Shown here piece by piece: positions 7,868 to 15,739 of a stretch of 64,000 nucleotides of DNA. The stretch is from Pseudarthrobacter naphthalenicus. GTDB lineage: Bacteria > Actinomycetota > Actinomycetes > Actinomycetales > Micrococcaceae. The DNA lies in NCBI RefSeq assembly GCF_029076445.1, contig NZ_JARESG010000001.1:310001-374000 (forward strand), in the 5' to 3' direction. The notes beneath the pieces are model-generated. The model saw nothing but the letters and a program-made list of their open reading frames with translations, had not been told where the DNA came from and ran no database searches. Made by a program: the position numbers and the translations under genes. Position 1 is the first letter of the stretch. The number at the start of each line of letters is the position of its first letter.

Positions 7868-8995
7868 TCAGCGCGGCTGCAGGCCTAGTTTCATGCCCGG
7901 CAGGCCCCGTGGTTTGGCGGCGAGCTTCCCCGCGATGGCGTTTAGGGCAACGGCCGCCGGCGTTTCCGGCCGGCCAAGCACAATCGGCTCACCGGCATCG
8001 CCGCCCTCACGCAGCAGGATGTCCAACGGGATCTGTCCCAGCAGCGGAACGTCGGTGCCCACCGTCGCAGTGAGCCGTTCGGCGAGGACCGCCCCGCCGC
8101 CGCTTCCAAACAGTTCCATCCTCCCGCCGTCGGGCATTTCCAGGTAGGACATGTTCTCGATGACGCCGGCCACCGACTGCCCCGTTTGGGTCGCGATGGC
8201 GCCCGCGCGCTCGGCGACGTCGGCTGCCGCGGCCTGGGGTGTTGTCACCACCAAAATCTCGGCCTTGGGCAGCAGCTGGGCCACTGAAATGGCGATGTCG
8301 CCGGTGCCGGGCGGGAGGTCCAGGAAGAGGGCGTCAAGGTCGCCGAAGTAGACGTCGGTGAGGAACTGCTCCAAGGCGCGGTGGAGCATGGGCCCCCGCC
8401 AGGCAACAGGCTGGTTGCCACGGACAAACATGCCGATGGAGATGACCTTCACGCCGTAAGCCACGGGGGGCAGGATCATGTCGTCCACACGGGTGGGCGG
8501 CTGGGTGATGCCCATGAGCCCCGGGACGGAAAAGCCGTAGACGTCCGCGTCCACAATGCCAACGCGGAGGCCCTGGGCAGCGAGGGAACACGCGAGATTG
8601 ACGGTGAGGGAAGACTTGCCCACGCCGCCCTTTCCGCTGGCAACGGCGAAGACCTTCGTCAGCGACCCGGGCTCGTTAAACGGAATGCCGCGCTGGCTCC
8701 CGGCGCCGCGCAGTTGCTCCTTCAAGGCATCACGCTGAGCCTGGTTCATCACCTTCAGGTCAACCTCCACGGCCGTCACACCCGGCACGGCGGACAGCGC
8801 CCGTTCGGAGTCCGCCGTGATGGTGCCCCGCAGCGGGCAGCCGGCGATGGTGAGCAGCACAGCAAGTTTCACCCTGCCGCCGGCATCAACGTCCACCGAT
8901 TCCACCATGCCCAGTTCCGTGATGGGACGGCGGAGCTCAGGATCGATGACGGTGGCCAGTGCAGCGTGGACTGCCTGCTCCAAGGTGTTGCTCAT
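7868..8995 (-). CDS. mrp: Mrp/NBP35-family iron-sulfur carrier ATPase
   Basis: A 375-aa P-loop ATPase that loads Fe-S clusters onto apo-proteins. An N-terminal MIP18/DUF59 domain (about residues 1-95) precedes the deviant Walker A GKGGVGKSS (about 120-128), then DADVYGFSVPGLMG and the Walker B-like LDLPPGTGD. The CxxC that holds the bridging cluster in classical Mrp is absent: after IENMSYLE comes MPDGGRMELFGSGGG. Recalled actinobacterial homologues look similar, so cluster binding may differ. It ends 28 bp from convergent tatB and follows the DUF1003 gene by 11 bp. Confidence 0.9.
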   Translation of the reverse strand: MSNTLEQAVHAALATVIDPELRRPITELGMVESVDVDAGGRVKLAVLLTIAGCPLRGTITADSERALSAVPGVTAVEVDLKVMNQAQRDALKEQLRGAGSQRGIPFNEPGSLTKVFAVASGKGGVGKSSLTVNLACSLAAQGLRVGIVDADVYGFSVPGLMGITQPPTRVDDMILPPVAYGVKVISIGMFVRGNQPVAWRGPMLHRALEQFLTDVYFGDLDALFLDLPPGTGDIAISVAQLLPKAEILVVTTPQAAAADVAERAGAIATQTGQSVAGVIENMSYLEMPDGGRMELFGSGGGAVLAERLTATVGTDVPLLGQIPLDILLREGGDAGEPIVLGRPETPAAVALNAIAGKLAAKPRGLPGMKLGLQPR

Positions 8996-9006
8996 GCGGG
9001 CAGGGC

Positions 9007-9777
9007 TCAGCTTTCCGGGGTAGTGGTGTGCTTCGGGGCGGCCGGGACTTGCTCTGTGCTCCCGCCGGACGCGGCCCCGGTGGCGGCGTGGCCGGGTTTG
9101 GTCCGCGGCAGCTGCTGTGTGCGGGGGCCCCGCTGTTTGTCGCGTTTTTCCTTCAGCTTTTCCTTGACCTTGTCGCGGGGCGACTCGTGGCTGGCGGAGC
9201 CGGCGGGATCGTGGGTACGCAACTCCTCCTGCGCTTCGAGTAAGTCCTCCAGGAGCGATCGCAGCTCGGCGCGGACATAATCGCGCGTGGCCACTTCCCG
9301 CAGGGCGATGCGCAGCGAAGCGAGCTCGCGGGTGAGGTACTCGGTGTCCGACAGGTTGCGCTCCGCACGCTGCCGGTCCTGCTGGAGTGACACCCTGTCC
9401 CGGTCGTCCTGCCGGTTCTGGGCAAGCAGCAACAGGGGGGCGGCATAGGACGCCTGCAGGGACAGCATAAGCGTGAGCAACGTGTAGCCCAGCGCCTGCG
9501 AGTCAAACTGCCACTGTTCCGGCGCAAACGTGTTCCAGCCAAGCCAGACCACCACGAAGATTGTCATGTACACCAGGAACTGCGGCGTACCCATGAATCG
9601 GGCGAAGCCTTCGGTGGCATGGCCAAAAGCGTCAGGGTTGGGTGCGAATTTCGGCAGCATTCGCTGCCGGCCGCTCAACGGCGTATCCAGGCCGCCCTTG
9701 GCAGGAACTTTGGCGGAGCCGCGCTGAGTGGAGTTTTTTGGCTGGGCGAAATTCTTTGAGGGGCCGGTCTCAGCCAA
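9007..9777 (-). CDS. DUF1003 membrane protein
   Basis: A 256-aa member of the DUF1003 family. After a basic, disordered N-terminus come two transmembrane helices (FLVYMTIFVVVWLGWNTF and YTLLTLMLSLQASYAAPLLL) and the family's QNRQDDRDR motif, then a long charged coiled coil. I choose TTG at 9777 because GGAGG lies 5 nt upstream; an in-frame TTG at 9789 is the alternative. Either way it overlaps the end of the PRC/CBS gene, so the two are translationally coupled, and the pairing suggests a joint role in cation sensing or transport (inference). Confidence 0.8.
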   Translation of the reverse strand: MAETGPSKNFAQPKNSTQRGSAKVPAKGGLDTPLSGRQRMLPKFAPNPDAFGHATEGFARFMGTPQFLVYMTIFVVVWLGWNTFAPEQWQFDSQALGYTLLTLMLSLQASYAAPLLLLAQNRQDDRDRVSLQQDRQRAERNLSDTEYLTRELASLRIALREVATRDYVRAELRSLLEDLLEAQEELRTHDPAGSASHESPRDKVKEKLKEKRDKQRGPRTQQLPRTKPGHAATGAASGGSTEQVPAAPKHTTTPES

Positions 9778-11053
9778 TGCGGCCTCCAAGTTTTCTTATC
9801 GGGGCTTCGCCATCATAGGCGCGCCAATCATCCGGCAACAGATGATCCAGGACGTCATCAACAGTCACCGCCCCCACGAGGCGGCCGTCGTCGTTGACCA
9901 CGGGAAGGGAGTTCAGGTTGTAGGTTGCCAGGGTCCGGGCGACTTCACTGATGTGGGCCTGGTCGGACAGCGGCTCAAGGTTTTTATCCACCAGGTTCCC
10001 CAGCGGTTCAAACGGCGGGAACCGCAGGAGCTGCTGGATGTGAACCACCCCCAGGAAACGTCCGGTGGGCGTCTCCAGCGGTGGCCGGGCAATAAAGATC
10101 GATGAGGCCAGTGCGGGGGACAGCTCCTCGCGCCGGACGTGGGCGAGGGCTTCGGCCACCGTTGCCTCAGGGGGAAGGATGACCGGGACCGGCGTCATCA
10201 GGCCACCGGCGGTGTCTTCATCGTATTCGAGCAGACGCCGGACGTCCTCGGCGCCCTCGGGTTCCATCAGCTGCAGCAGTTGCTCCGCCTGGGCCGAAGG
10301 CAGCTCACCGAGAAGGTCTGCGGCGTCGTCCGGGTCCATCTCTTCCAGGACATCGGCTGCGCGCTGGAGGTCGAGGGCCGAAAGGATCTCCACCTGATCG
10401 TCCTCCGGGAGCTCCTGCAGGACATCGGCGAGCCGTTCGTCCTGGAGCTCGCTGGCCACCTCGAAGCGCCGCTTGTCGCTCATCTCCTGCAGCGCATCGG
10501 CAAAGTCCGCAGGTTTGAGGTCCTCATGGTTGGCCACGAACTGGGTGGCCGCCTGCGGTTCGGTCCGCGGACCCTGCAGGGCGTCAGCCCAGTCGATGAT
10601 CATGGTCTCATTGCGCCGCAGCCGGCTAAGCGGGGAAAGCGAATGGCCGCGGCGGACGAAAAGTTTGCTGACGAACCAGTCGCCGGAGCGGTGCTGGTCC
10701 ATGGCGATGTCCTCGATGGTGGCATCGCCGCTGCCGTCCCGGAGGGTGACCCGGCGGTCAAACATTTCGGCGACCACCAGGGTCTCCGCGCCGCGCTGCT
10801 CAAAGCGGCGCAGGTTGACCAGCCCGGTACAAATGATCTGGGTCTGGTCGATCGAGGTAATACGGGTCATGGGAACAAAAACGCGCTTCTTGCCGGGAAC
10901 TTCGACGACGATGCCCACCACGTGCGGTGCGCCCCGGCTGCCGCGGGAGAGCACCACAACATCGCGCAGCCGGCCCAGGCGGTCGCCCAAGGGGTCGAAG
11001 ACATCAAGACCCAGAAGGCGGGCCACAAAGACGCGCGAAAGATTTGTACTCAC
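9770..11053 (-). CDS. PRC-barrel, MgtE-N and CBS domain protein without a pore
   Basis: A 427-aa soluble protein. The N-terminal part (about residues 1-130) resembles PRC-barrel repeats; the middle (about 165-280) is an MgtE intracellular N domain with the repeated pattern RLADVLQELPEDDQVEIL and AADVLEEMDPDDAADLLGEL; the C-terminus (about 285-405) has two CBS motifs. These modules sense Mg2+ in MgtE channels, but the transmembrane pore domain is missing. The mycobacterial counterpart is Rv1232c as I recall. The GTG at 11053 follows a TAGCCT hexamer by 6 nt. Downstream DUF1003 may supply the membrane part (speculative). Confidence 0.85.
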   Translation of the reverse strand: MSTNLSRVFVARLLGLDVFDPLGDRLGRLRDVVVLSRGSRGAPHVVGIVVEVPGKKRVFVPMTRITSIDQTQIICTGLVNLRRFEQRGAETLVVAEMFDRRVTLRDGSGDATIEDIAMDQHRSGDWFVSKLFVRRGHSLSPLSRLRRNETMIIDWADALQGPRTEPQAATQFVANHEDLKPADFADALQEMSDKRRFEVASELQDERLADVLQELPEDDQVEILSALDLQRAADVLEEMDPDDAADLLGELPSAQAEQLLQLMEPEGAEDVRRLLEYDEDTAGGLMTPVPVILPPEATVAEALAHVRREELSPALASSIFIARPPLETPTGRFLGVVHIQQLLRFPPFEPLGNLVDKNLEPLSDQAHISEVARTLATYNLNSLPVVNDDGRLVGAVTVDDVLDHLLPDDWRAYDGEAPIRKLGGRIG

Positions 11054-11059
11054 GCCTAC

Positions 11060-11065
11060 AGGCTA
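11060..11065 (-). promoter_or_regulatory. Leaderless-type -10 element of the MgtE-N/CBS gene
   Basis: TAGCCT on the minus strand, then GTAGGC, then the GTG start. The 6-nt spacing indicates a leaderless message for the operon that continues into DUF1003 and probably mrp. Confidence 0.5.
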
Positions 11066-11129
11066 CCGAGTCTGCTCTCTTTTAGCTGAATTTCAGGCGG
11101 CACACATGCTGATGGGCAAGAATGGGTGT

Positions 11130-12050
11130 ATGTCAAACATCTTTGGTGCTCCCAAGGCCGGTAGCCCTAACGGGCCCGACGACGCCCGCATGGTTCCGGT
11201 CGGTGACACCGTCGGCTCGTACACCTCCTATCTGGATGCCCAGAAAGCGGTGGACTACCTCGCGGACCAGCAGTTCCCGGTCCAGATGGTGTCCATCGTG
11301 GGTAACGAACTCAAAATGGTGGAGCGGGTCACCGGCCGCCTCAGCTACCCCCGGGTGGCGCTCTCCGGCGCACTCAGCGGTATGTGGTTCGGCCTGTTTG
11401 TCGGCGTCATGCTGTCCTTCTTCGCCCCGTCCGCCGGCTCCTTCTCCATCCTGGCGTCGGTGCTGATGGGCGCCGCCTTCTTTATGCTGTTCGGCATCGT
11501 CACCTACGCCATGCAAAGGGGCAAGCGCGACTTCACCTCGACCAGCCAGGTGGTGGCCACGAACTACGACGTTGTGGTGTCCGTGGAAGCCGCCCATGAG
11601 GCCCGCAGGCTCCTGCAGCAGTTGCCGATGACGCGCTCAGACGCAGCAGCCACCCCCTACAGCGGACCGGGTTACCACAATCCGCAGTATGGCCAGCCGG
11701 GCCAGCAGCAGCCGCAACAACACGGCCAGCAGGGTCAGGCGCACCAGCCGGGACAGGCCCCCGCCCGGCCCGCTGGCTGGAATGACCCCTACGGTCAGCA
11801 GGGTGCCGGCCACACGGCAGAACCCGGGCAGCCTGCGCCCGCCGAGGATGCGCAGCAGCCGGCCAAGGCTCCCGTTGCAGCCGTCCGCTACCCCGACCTT
11901 CCTGACGGCCGGCCCCAGTACGGGGTCCGCGTCAGCGATCAGCCGGCCGCGGGCAGTGCAGGTCCCGGCCAGCACACCGCCGGTGAGCCCCACGCCCGGA
12001 ACAACGCCCCGGCGGAATCCCCGAAGGATTCAGGCGAGCCCACGCCGTAG
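11130..12050 (+). CDS. General-stress-domain (YflT-like) membrane protein with Pro/Gln-rich tail
   Basis: A 306-aa protein. Residues about 20-65 resemble the YflT/17M general-stress domain (SYLDAQKAVDYLADQQFPV). Two transmembrane helices follow (MWFGLFVGVMLSFF and ASVLMGAAFFMLFGIV), then the YDVVVSVEAAHEARRLLQQL strand-helix, then about 140 residues rich in Gln, Pro and Gly. Function is unknown; Rv1234 is a recalled counterpart. I start it at the ATG at 11130 because homologues begin MSNIFG and an AAGAAT hexamer lies 6 nt upstream; the frame stays open much further upstream only because of high GC. A strong terminator follows. Confidence 0.75.
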   Translation: MSNIFGAPKAGSPNGPDDARMVPVGDTVGSYTSYLDAQKAVDYLADQQFPVQMVSIVGNELKMVERVTGRLSYPRVALSGALSGMWFGLFVGVMLSFFAPSAGSFSILASVLMGAAFFMLFGIVTYAMQRGKRDFTSTSQVVATNYDVVVSVEAAHEARRLLQQLPMTRSDAAATPYSGPGYHNPQYGQPGQQQPQQHGQQGQAHQPGQAPARPAGWNDPYGQQGAGHTAEPGQPAPAEDAQQPAKAPVAAVRYPDLPDGRPQYGVRVSDQPAAGSAGPGQHTAGEPHARNNAPAESPKDSGEPTP

Positions 12051-12092
12051 ACGGCCCACCCGGGCAGTCCGTGCGGGCCCGCACGTCAACAG

Positions 12093-12142
12093 AAGAACTC
12101 CGTCCCCACCCGGGTGTCTGCCGAAGGGACGGAGTTCTTTTT
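12093..12142 (+). terminator. Rho-independent terminator after the general-stress gene
   Basis: Perfect 14-nt arms AAGAACTCCGTCCC (12093-12106) and GGGACGGAGTTCTT (12126-12139) run straight into a T-tract ending at 12142. It insulates the gene from the convergent sugar importer. Confidence 0.9.
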
Positions 12143-12185
12143 GCGTGCCCGGCTGGAGGTTTTGCCGGACCTTTTTCCGGGCGCC

Positions 12186-12251
12186 GCTGCCGCTATGTGA
12201 CGCTGCGGGCTACTTGACGCTGCCGCTATGTGACGCTGCGGGCTACTTGAC
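12186..12251. repeat. Perfect 33-bp tandem duplication over the sugB-like stop codon
   Basis: Two identical adjacent 33-bp units (12186-12218 and 12219-12251). The second unit contains the last codons and stop of the minus-strand permease, so the first unit is an in-frame copy (11 codons) of the gene end placed beyond the true stop. Both units contain a further internal TGACGCTGC motif. Confidence 0.9.
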
Positions 12252-13160
12252 ACTGCCTGCCGTCAGGCCGCCCACGAGGTACTTCTGGAACATAAAGTAC
12301 AGCACCACCACAGGGACGGCGCACACCAGCGATGCGGCCATCATCTGCGAATACACGGGGATCGCTCCGCCTTCAACCGCCGAGGCGAAGACCTGCAGCG
12401 CCACGGCCGCGGTGTGGGTGTCCGGCCGGGTGAAGACCGACGCGAACAGGACATCGTTCCAGCCAAGCAGGAAGGCGAAGATTGCAGAAACGATGATTCC
12501 GGGCCAGCTGAGCGGAATGATGATCCGGAACAGGATTCCAAGGTTGGAAGCGCCGTCGATGCGTGCCGCCTCCTCCAGTTCCCGCGGAAGTCCGCGCAGG
12601 TAGGTGACCATGACCCAGGTGGAGAACGGCAGGGCGAAGGTCAGGTAGGCGATGAAGAGCCCCCAGAGTGTACCGATGACCGTTACACCCAGGTAGGTTC
12701 CCGCCGAGGAGAACAGCACAAACACGGGCAGAAGCATGAGGGTTCCGGGGATGGACTGCAGGCCCAGCAGGCCCCGCAGAACCGTCAGGCGGCCCCGGAA
12801 TTCGAACCTGACCAGGACATAGGCTGTGCCGATAGCCATCAGGGCGGAAACCACGGCCGTGGCACCGGAAACGATCAGGCTGTTCCCGATGGCCTTCGCC
12901 AGGCCCACCGAATCCCAGATCTTGCTATAGCTGTCCAGCGAGAAACTGCTTGGCCAGAACTCACCGCTGGCCACCCCGACGTCCGTGTTCAGGGACGCGA
13001 GGAAGATGTACAGGATGGGGATCAGCACCAGGGCACACAGCAGGACCGTGATGATGATCAGCAGCGGCTTCGGCATCAGGCGTGTGACTTCCAGGGCGGC
13101 GTCACGGCGGATGGGCTGCTTGGACTGCCGTTCGATAGGGTTCGCTGCGTCGAGGGTCAT
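12243..13160 (-). CDS. Sugar ABC transporter permease, MalG/SugB type
   Basis: A 305-aa inner-membrane permease with six predicted helices. The cytoplasmic EAA loop that docks the ATPase is present as EEAARIDGASNLGILFRI. It overlaps the preceding permease by 4 bp (ATGA). Together with the next two genes it forms a three-gene importer similar to the mycobacterial lpqY-sugA-sugB trehalose system, which sits in the same neighbourhood as I recall. No ATPase gene follows, so a shared MsiK-type ATPase encoded elsewhere probably powers it (inference). Its stop codon lies in a 33-bp tandem duplication. Confidence 0.87.
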   Translation of the reverse strand: MTLDAANPIERQSKQPIRRDAALEVTRLMPKPLLIIITVLLCALVLIPILYIFLASLNTDVGVASGEFWPSSFSLDSYSKIWDSVGLAKAIGNSLIVSGATAVVSALMAIGTAYVLVRFEFRGRLTVLRGLLGLQSIPGTLMLLPVFVLFSSAGTYLGVTVIGTLWGLFIAYLTFALPFSTWVMVTYLRGLPRELEEAARIDGASNLGILFRIIIPLSWPGIIVSAIFAFLLGWNDVLFASVFTRPDTHTAAVALQVFASAVEGGAIPVYSQMMAASLVCAVPVVVLYFMFQKYLVGGLTAGSVK

Positions 13161-14143
13161 TTCTTTCCTCCCTCGTGCACGTCAAGCCTGACTGCGCGCA
13201 GGTAGATGAAGAGGGGGATGGCGATCAGTATCAGTGACACGACAGCCATGGCGGCGCTGAGGCCAAACCGGAAGCTCTGGAAGCTGGTGACGTAAACCAG
13301 GATCGGTAGTACGTTCACGTCCGACGGGGCCGGCGCGCCAAACAGGACGTAGGGGAGCGTGAAGTTATTGATGTGATTCAAGGTGGCCAGCAGGAAGGCG
13401 AGCGAGACCGGGCCCTTCAAGTAGGGAAAGATCACGTAGCGCAGCTTGGTCCACCAGAGCGCACCGTCAAGGGCCGAGGCTTCGTGAACTTCGTGGTCAA
13501 CGGCCTGCAGCCCGGAGAGGGCAAGCAGGTAGATGAACGGCCACGCCGCCCAGATTTCCACCCACACCAGCGTCCAGTACGAGTTGGGGCCGTTGAGCCA
13601 GAGCCCGCCGCCCATGCCCATATTGGTCAGTGTCACGTTCACGATGCCGTCCGGTTGCAGCATGGTCCGCCACACGCTGGCCACCACGAAGGACGGCAGG
13701 ACGTAGGGAATCAGGAAGACCGAACGCACCAGCGCGCGGCCGCGGTAGGCGTTCTGCGTGACGACGGCGGCAGCGACGCCCAGGGGGATGGTCACCAGGG
13801 TTGAAATGACCGCGAAGGAAACGGACAGCCAGATCGAGCGGAGCAGGTCGCTGCTGGTTGCCGCTTCAATGTAGTTGTGGATGCCGATGAATTCGGCACT
13901 GACCCAGCGCCGCAGGCTGTACTGGTCCAGGTCGATCACGGACATCCAGATGCCCATGGCCAGCGGGATGAGGATGACGACCGTCATCAGGAACCCGCCG
14001 GGAATCAGCAGCCACAGCGGCCGGTTCTTTTCGCTGAGTGCCTTCCGGCGCTTTCCCCCGGGTGTGGAGCCGCCGGGTCCGGCGGCCGGCCCGGCCGCCG
14101 GACTGCTGTCCGACGGCCGGGGCTCGGTGACGCTGCTTGCCAT
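13157..14143 (-). CDS. Sugar ABC transporter permease, MalF/SugA type
   Basis: A 328-aa permease with a disordered Pro/Gly-rich cytoplasmic N-terminus (about residues 1-38) and six predicted transmembrane helices. The EAA loop is HEASALDGALWWTKLRYV near residues 245-262. It pairs with the overlapping MalG-type gene to form the translocation channel and lies 33 bp after the binding-protein gene. Substrate is inferred to be a disaccharide or related sugar from family membership only. Confidence 0.87.
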   Translation of the reverse strand: MASSVTEPRPSDSSPAAGPAAGPGGSTPGGKRRKALSEKNRPLWLLIPGGFLMTVVILIPLAMGIWMSVIDLDQYSLRRWVSAEFIGIHNYIEAATSSDLLRSIWLSVSFAVISTLVTIPLGVAAAVVTQNAYRGRALVRSVFLIPYVLPSFVVASVWRTMLQPDGIVNVTLTNMGMGGGLWLNGPNSYWTLVWVEIWAAWPFIYLLALSGLQAVDHEVHEASALDGALWWTKLRYVIFPYLKGPVSLAFLLATLNHINNFTLPYVLFGAPAPSDVNVLPILVYVTSFQSFRFGLSAAMAVVSLILIAIPLFIYLRAVRLDVHEGGKK

Positions 14144-14176
14144 GTTCCGTAACCTTCCGCAGTTCTCCGGTCGGCT

Positions 14177-15547
14177 TTACTTCTTGGCCCGGTCCAATGC
14201 CGTCTGCGACTTGGCCTGTTCGTCCTTGAGCCGCTGGGCGAGGTTGGCATCGCTGACGGCACCGGCGGACAGATCCGGAATGGACTGAACCACCACGTTG
14301 GTCAGCGAGAGCTGGACGTCGCCCCAGGCGCCACTGAAGGGAGTGGCCACGGACTTCGCACCGGAGTCGAGGGCAGGAGCGATCATTTCGTTGCTGGCAA
14401 GTTCCTTCGCCGCGTCGGCGTTGGCAGGAAGCTGGCCGAAGACCTTGAAGTAGTTGAGCTGGACATCCTTCTCGGTGATCATCTTGATGAACGCGAAGGC
14501 GAGGTCCTTCTGCTTCGAGTAGTCCGCAACCACAAGGTTGTCACCGGAAAGAATGCTGGCCGCCGGCTTGCCCCCGGACGGGTTGGAGGTGGCGCCCGGC
14601 GGAACGGTGGGCATCAGGGCGTACTTGTACTTGCCCTTGACCGCGGAGGCGTCCAACGCGGGAATGGACAACGGGGAGGTCATGGGGAAGTAGGCGGCCT
14701 TGCCTGCTGCGAATGCTGCCAGTGCCTGTGGGTTGGCCCAGCCAACCGCGGCAGGGTCAACCACTTTGTCCTTGGTCACCCAGCCGAAGTAGGTCTCATA
14801 GGCCTTCTTGGTGATGGGATCGTCAAGGCGGACCTTATTGCCGTCAATGATGGGATTGCCGGCCTGGATGGACATTGCCCAGATGTACTTCCAGGGATCG
14901 AAGTTGTCTTTGTAGGCCACGGCCACGCCGTACTGATCGCCCTTGGTGAGCTTCTTGGCCTGTTCGGCGAATTCGTCCCAGGTGGTGGCCGGCTTCTCGA
15001 TGCCGGCGGCCGCCAGCAGTTCGGTGTTGTAGGCCATCACGAACGGCCGGCTCACGAAGGGGATGCCGATCTGGTTGTCCTTGTCGGGGCCGGAAATGCC
15101 CAAAGCCGCGGGAACGAACTTGTCCTTGCCGCCAAGCTGGTTCCATTCGTTGTCACCGAGCTTGACGAAGGCCCCGGTGGAGTAGGCCGTTGGAGTGAAG
15201 GTGGTGCCCAGGCCGTAAACGTCGGGACCCTGCCCTGACACCACGGAAGTCTGGATCCGGGTCATTTCGTCGTTGGCGGTGGCGAACGTCTCCCACTGGA
15301 TGTCGGCCCCGGTTTCGGCCTTGAACTTGGTGCTCATCTCCTTGAACCAGGCCTGCTGCTCCTGGGGATACTGAGCGGTCACGTTCATCAGGACGTTGAG
15401 CGTTTTCCCGGTGCCATCCACCTTGCCGCCCGTACCCCCGGTGCTGGTGCCGCCTGACCCGCCTGAGCCGCCACACGCGGCGAGCATCAGGACGGAAATG
15501 GTCGCGGCGGCAACAGCACCCAGGCGACGTGGTTTGGACATACCCAT
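14177..15547 (-). CDS. Sugar-binding lipoprotein of ABC transporter (LpqY-like)
   Basis: A 456-aa family 1 extracellular solute-binding protein. The start is ATG at 15547, 7 nt after GAAGGAG; an in-frame upstream start at 15601 lacks a ribosome site and would spoil the signal peptide. The lipobox LAAC follows MSKPRRLGAVAAATISVLML, so the mature protein begins with lipid-modified Cys at about residue 26, then a Gly/Ser/Thr-rich linker. It is the first gene of the sugar importer operon. A LacI-type operator overlaps its promoter, so expression is likely sugar-inducible. Trehalose is a possible ligand by synteny but not shown here. Confidence 0.87.
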   Translation of the reverse strand: MGMSKPRRLGAVAAATISVLMLAACGGSGGSGGTSTGGTGGKVDGTGKTLNVLMNVTAQYPQEQQAWFKEMSTKFKAETGADIQWETFATANDEMTRIQTSVVSGQGPDVYGLGTTFTPTAYSTGAFVKLGDNEWNQLGGKDKFVPAALGISGPDKDNQIGIPFVSRPFVMAYNTELLAAAGIEKPATTWDEFAEQAKKLTKGDQYGVAVAYKDNFDPWKYIWAMSIQAGNPIIDGNKVRLDDPITKKAYETYFGWVTKDKVVDPAAVGWANPQALAAFAAGKAAYFPMTSPLSIPALDASAVKGKYKYALMPTVPPGATSNPSGGKPAASILSGDNLVVADYSKQKDLAFAFIKMITEKDVQLNYFKVFGQLPANADAAKELASNEMIAPALDSGAKSVATPFSGAWGDVQLSLTNVVVQSIPDLSAGAVSDANLAQRLKDEQAKSQTALDRAKK

Positions 15548-15628
15548 GAGACTTCTCCTTCGAAGACATACGCTGCGGCAGAGACCCGAGATGTAGATCA
15601 CAGTCTACGATTTTGTTTCTCCGCGGCT

Positions 15629-15658
15629 AGCGTATTCACCGAAGTCAACCTTTGGCAA
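15629..15658 (-). promoter_or_regulatory. Candidate promoter of the sugar importer operon
   Basis: On the minus strand TTGCCA (-35, 15658-15653), an 18-nt spacer and TACGCT (-10, 15634-15629) are present. The start codon is about 80 nt downstream, leaving a short leader with a good ribosome site. The -35 overlaps the operator dyad. Confidence 0.45.
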
Positions 15659-15670
15659 GCGATTGCCAAA
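15651..15670. promoter_or_regulatory. LacI-family-type operator upstream of the sugar importer
   Basis: Perfect 8-nt arms TTTGGCAA (15651-15658) and TTGCCAAA (15663-15670) flank a GCGA spacer with the central CG typical of LacI/GalR operators. It covers the -35 of the importer promoter. No LacI-family gene is in the window. Confidence 0.65.
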
Positions 15671-15739
15671 AACTGTTATCGGAGCTTCACCAGGCGCAGG
15701 GCAGCCCTCAACGCCGGGGGCGGGGGTTTGCGCATTGCC

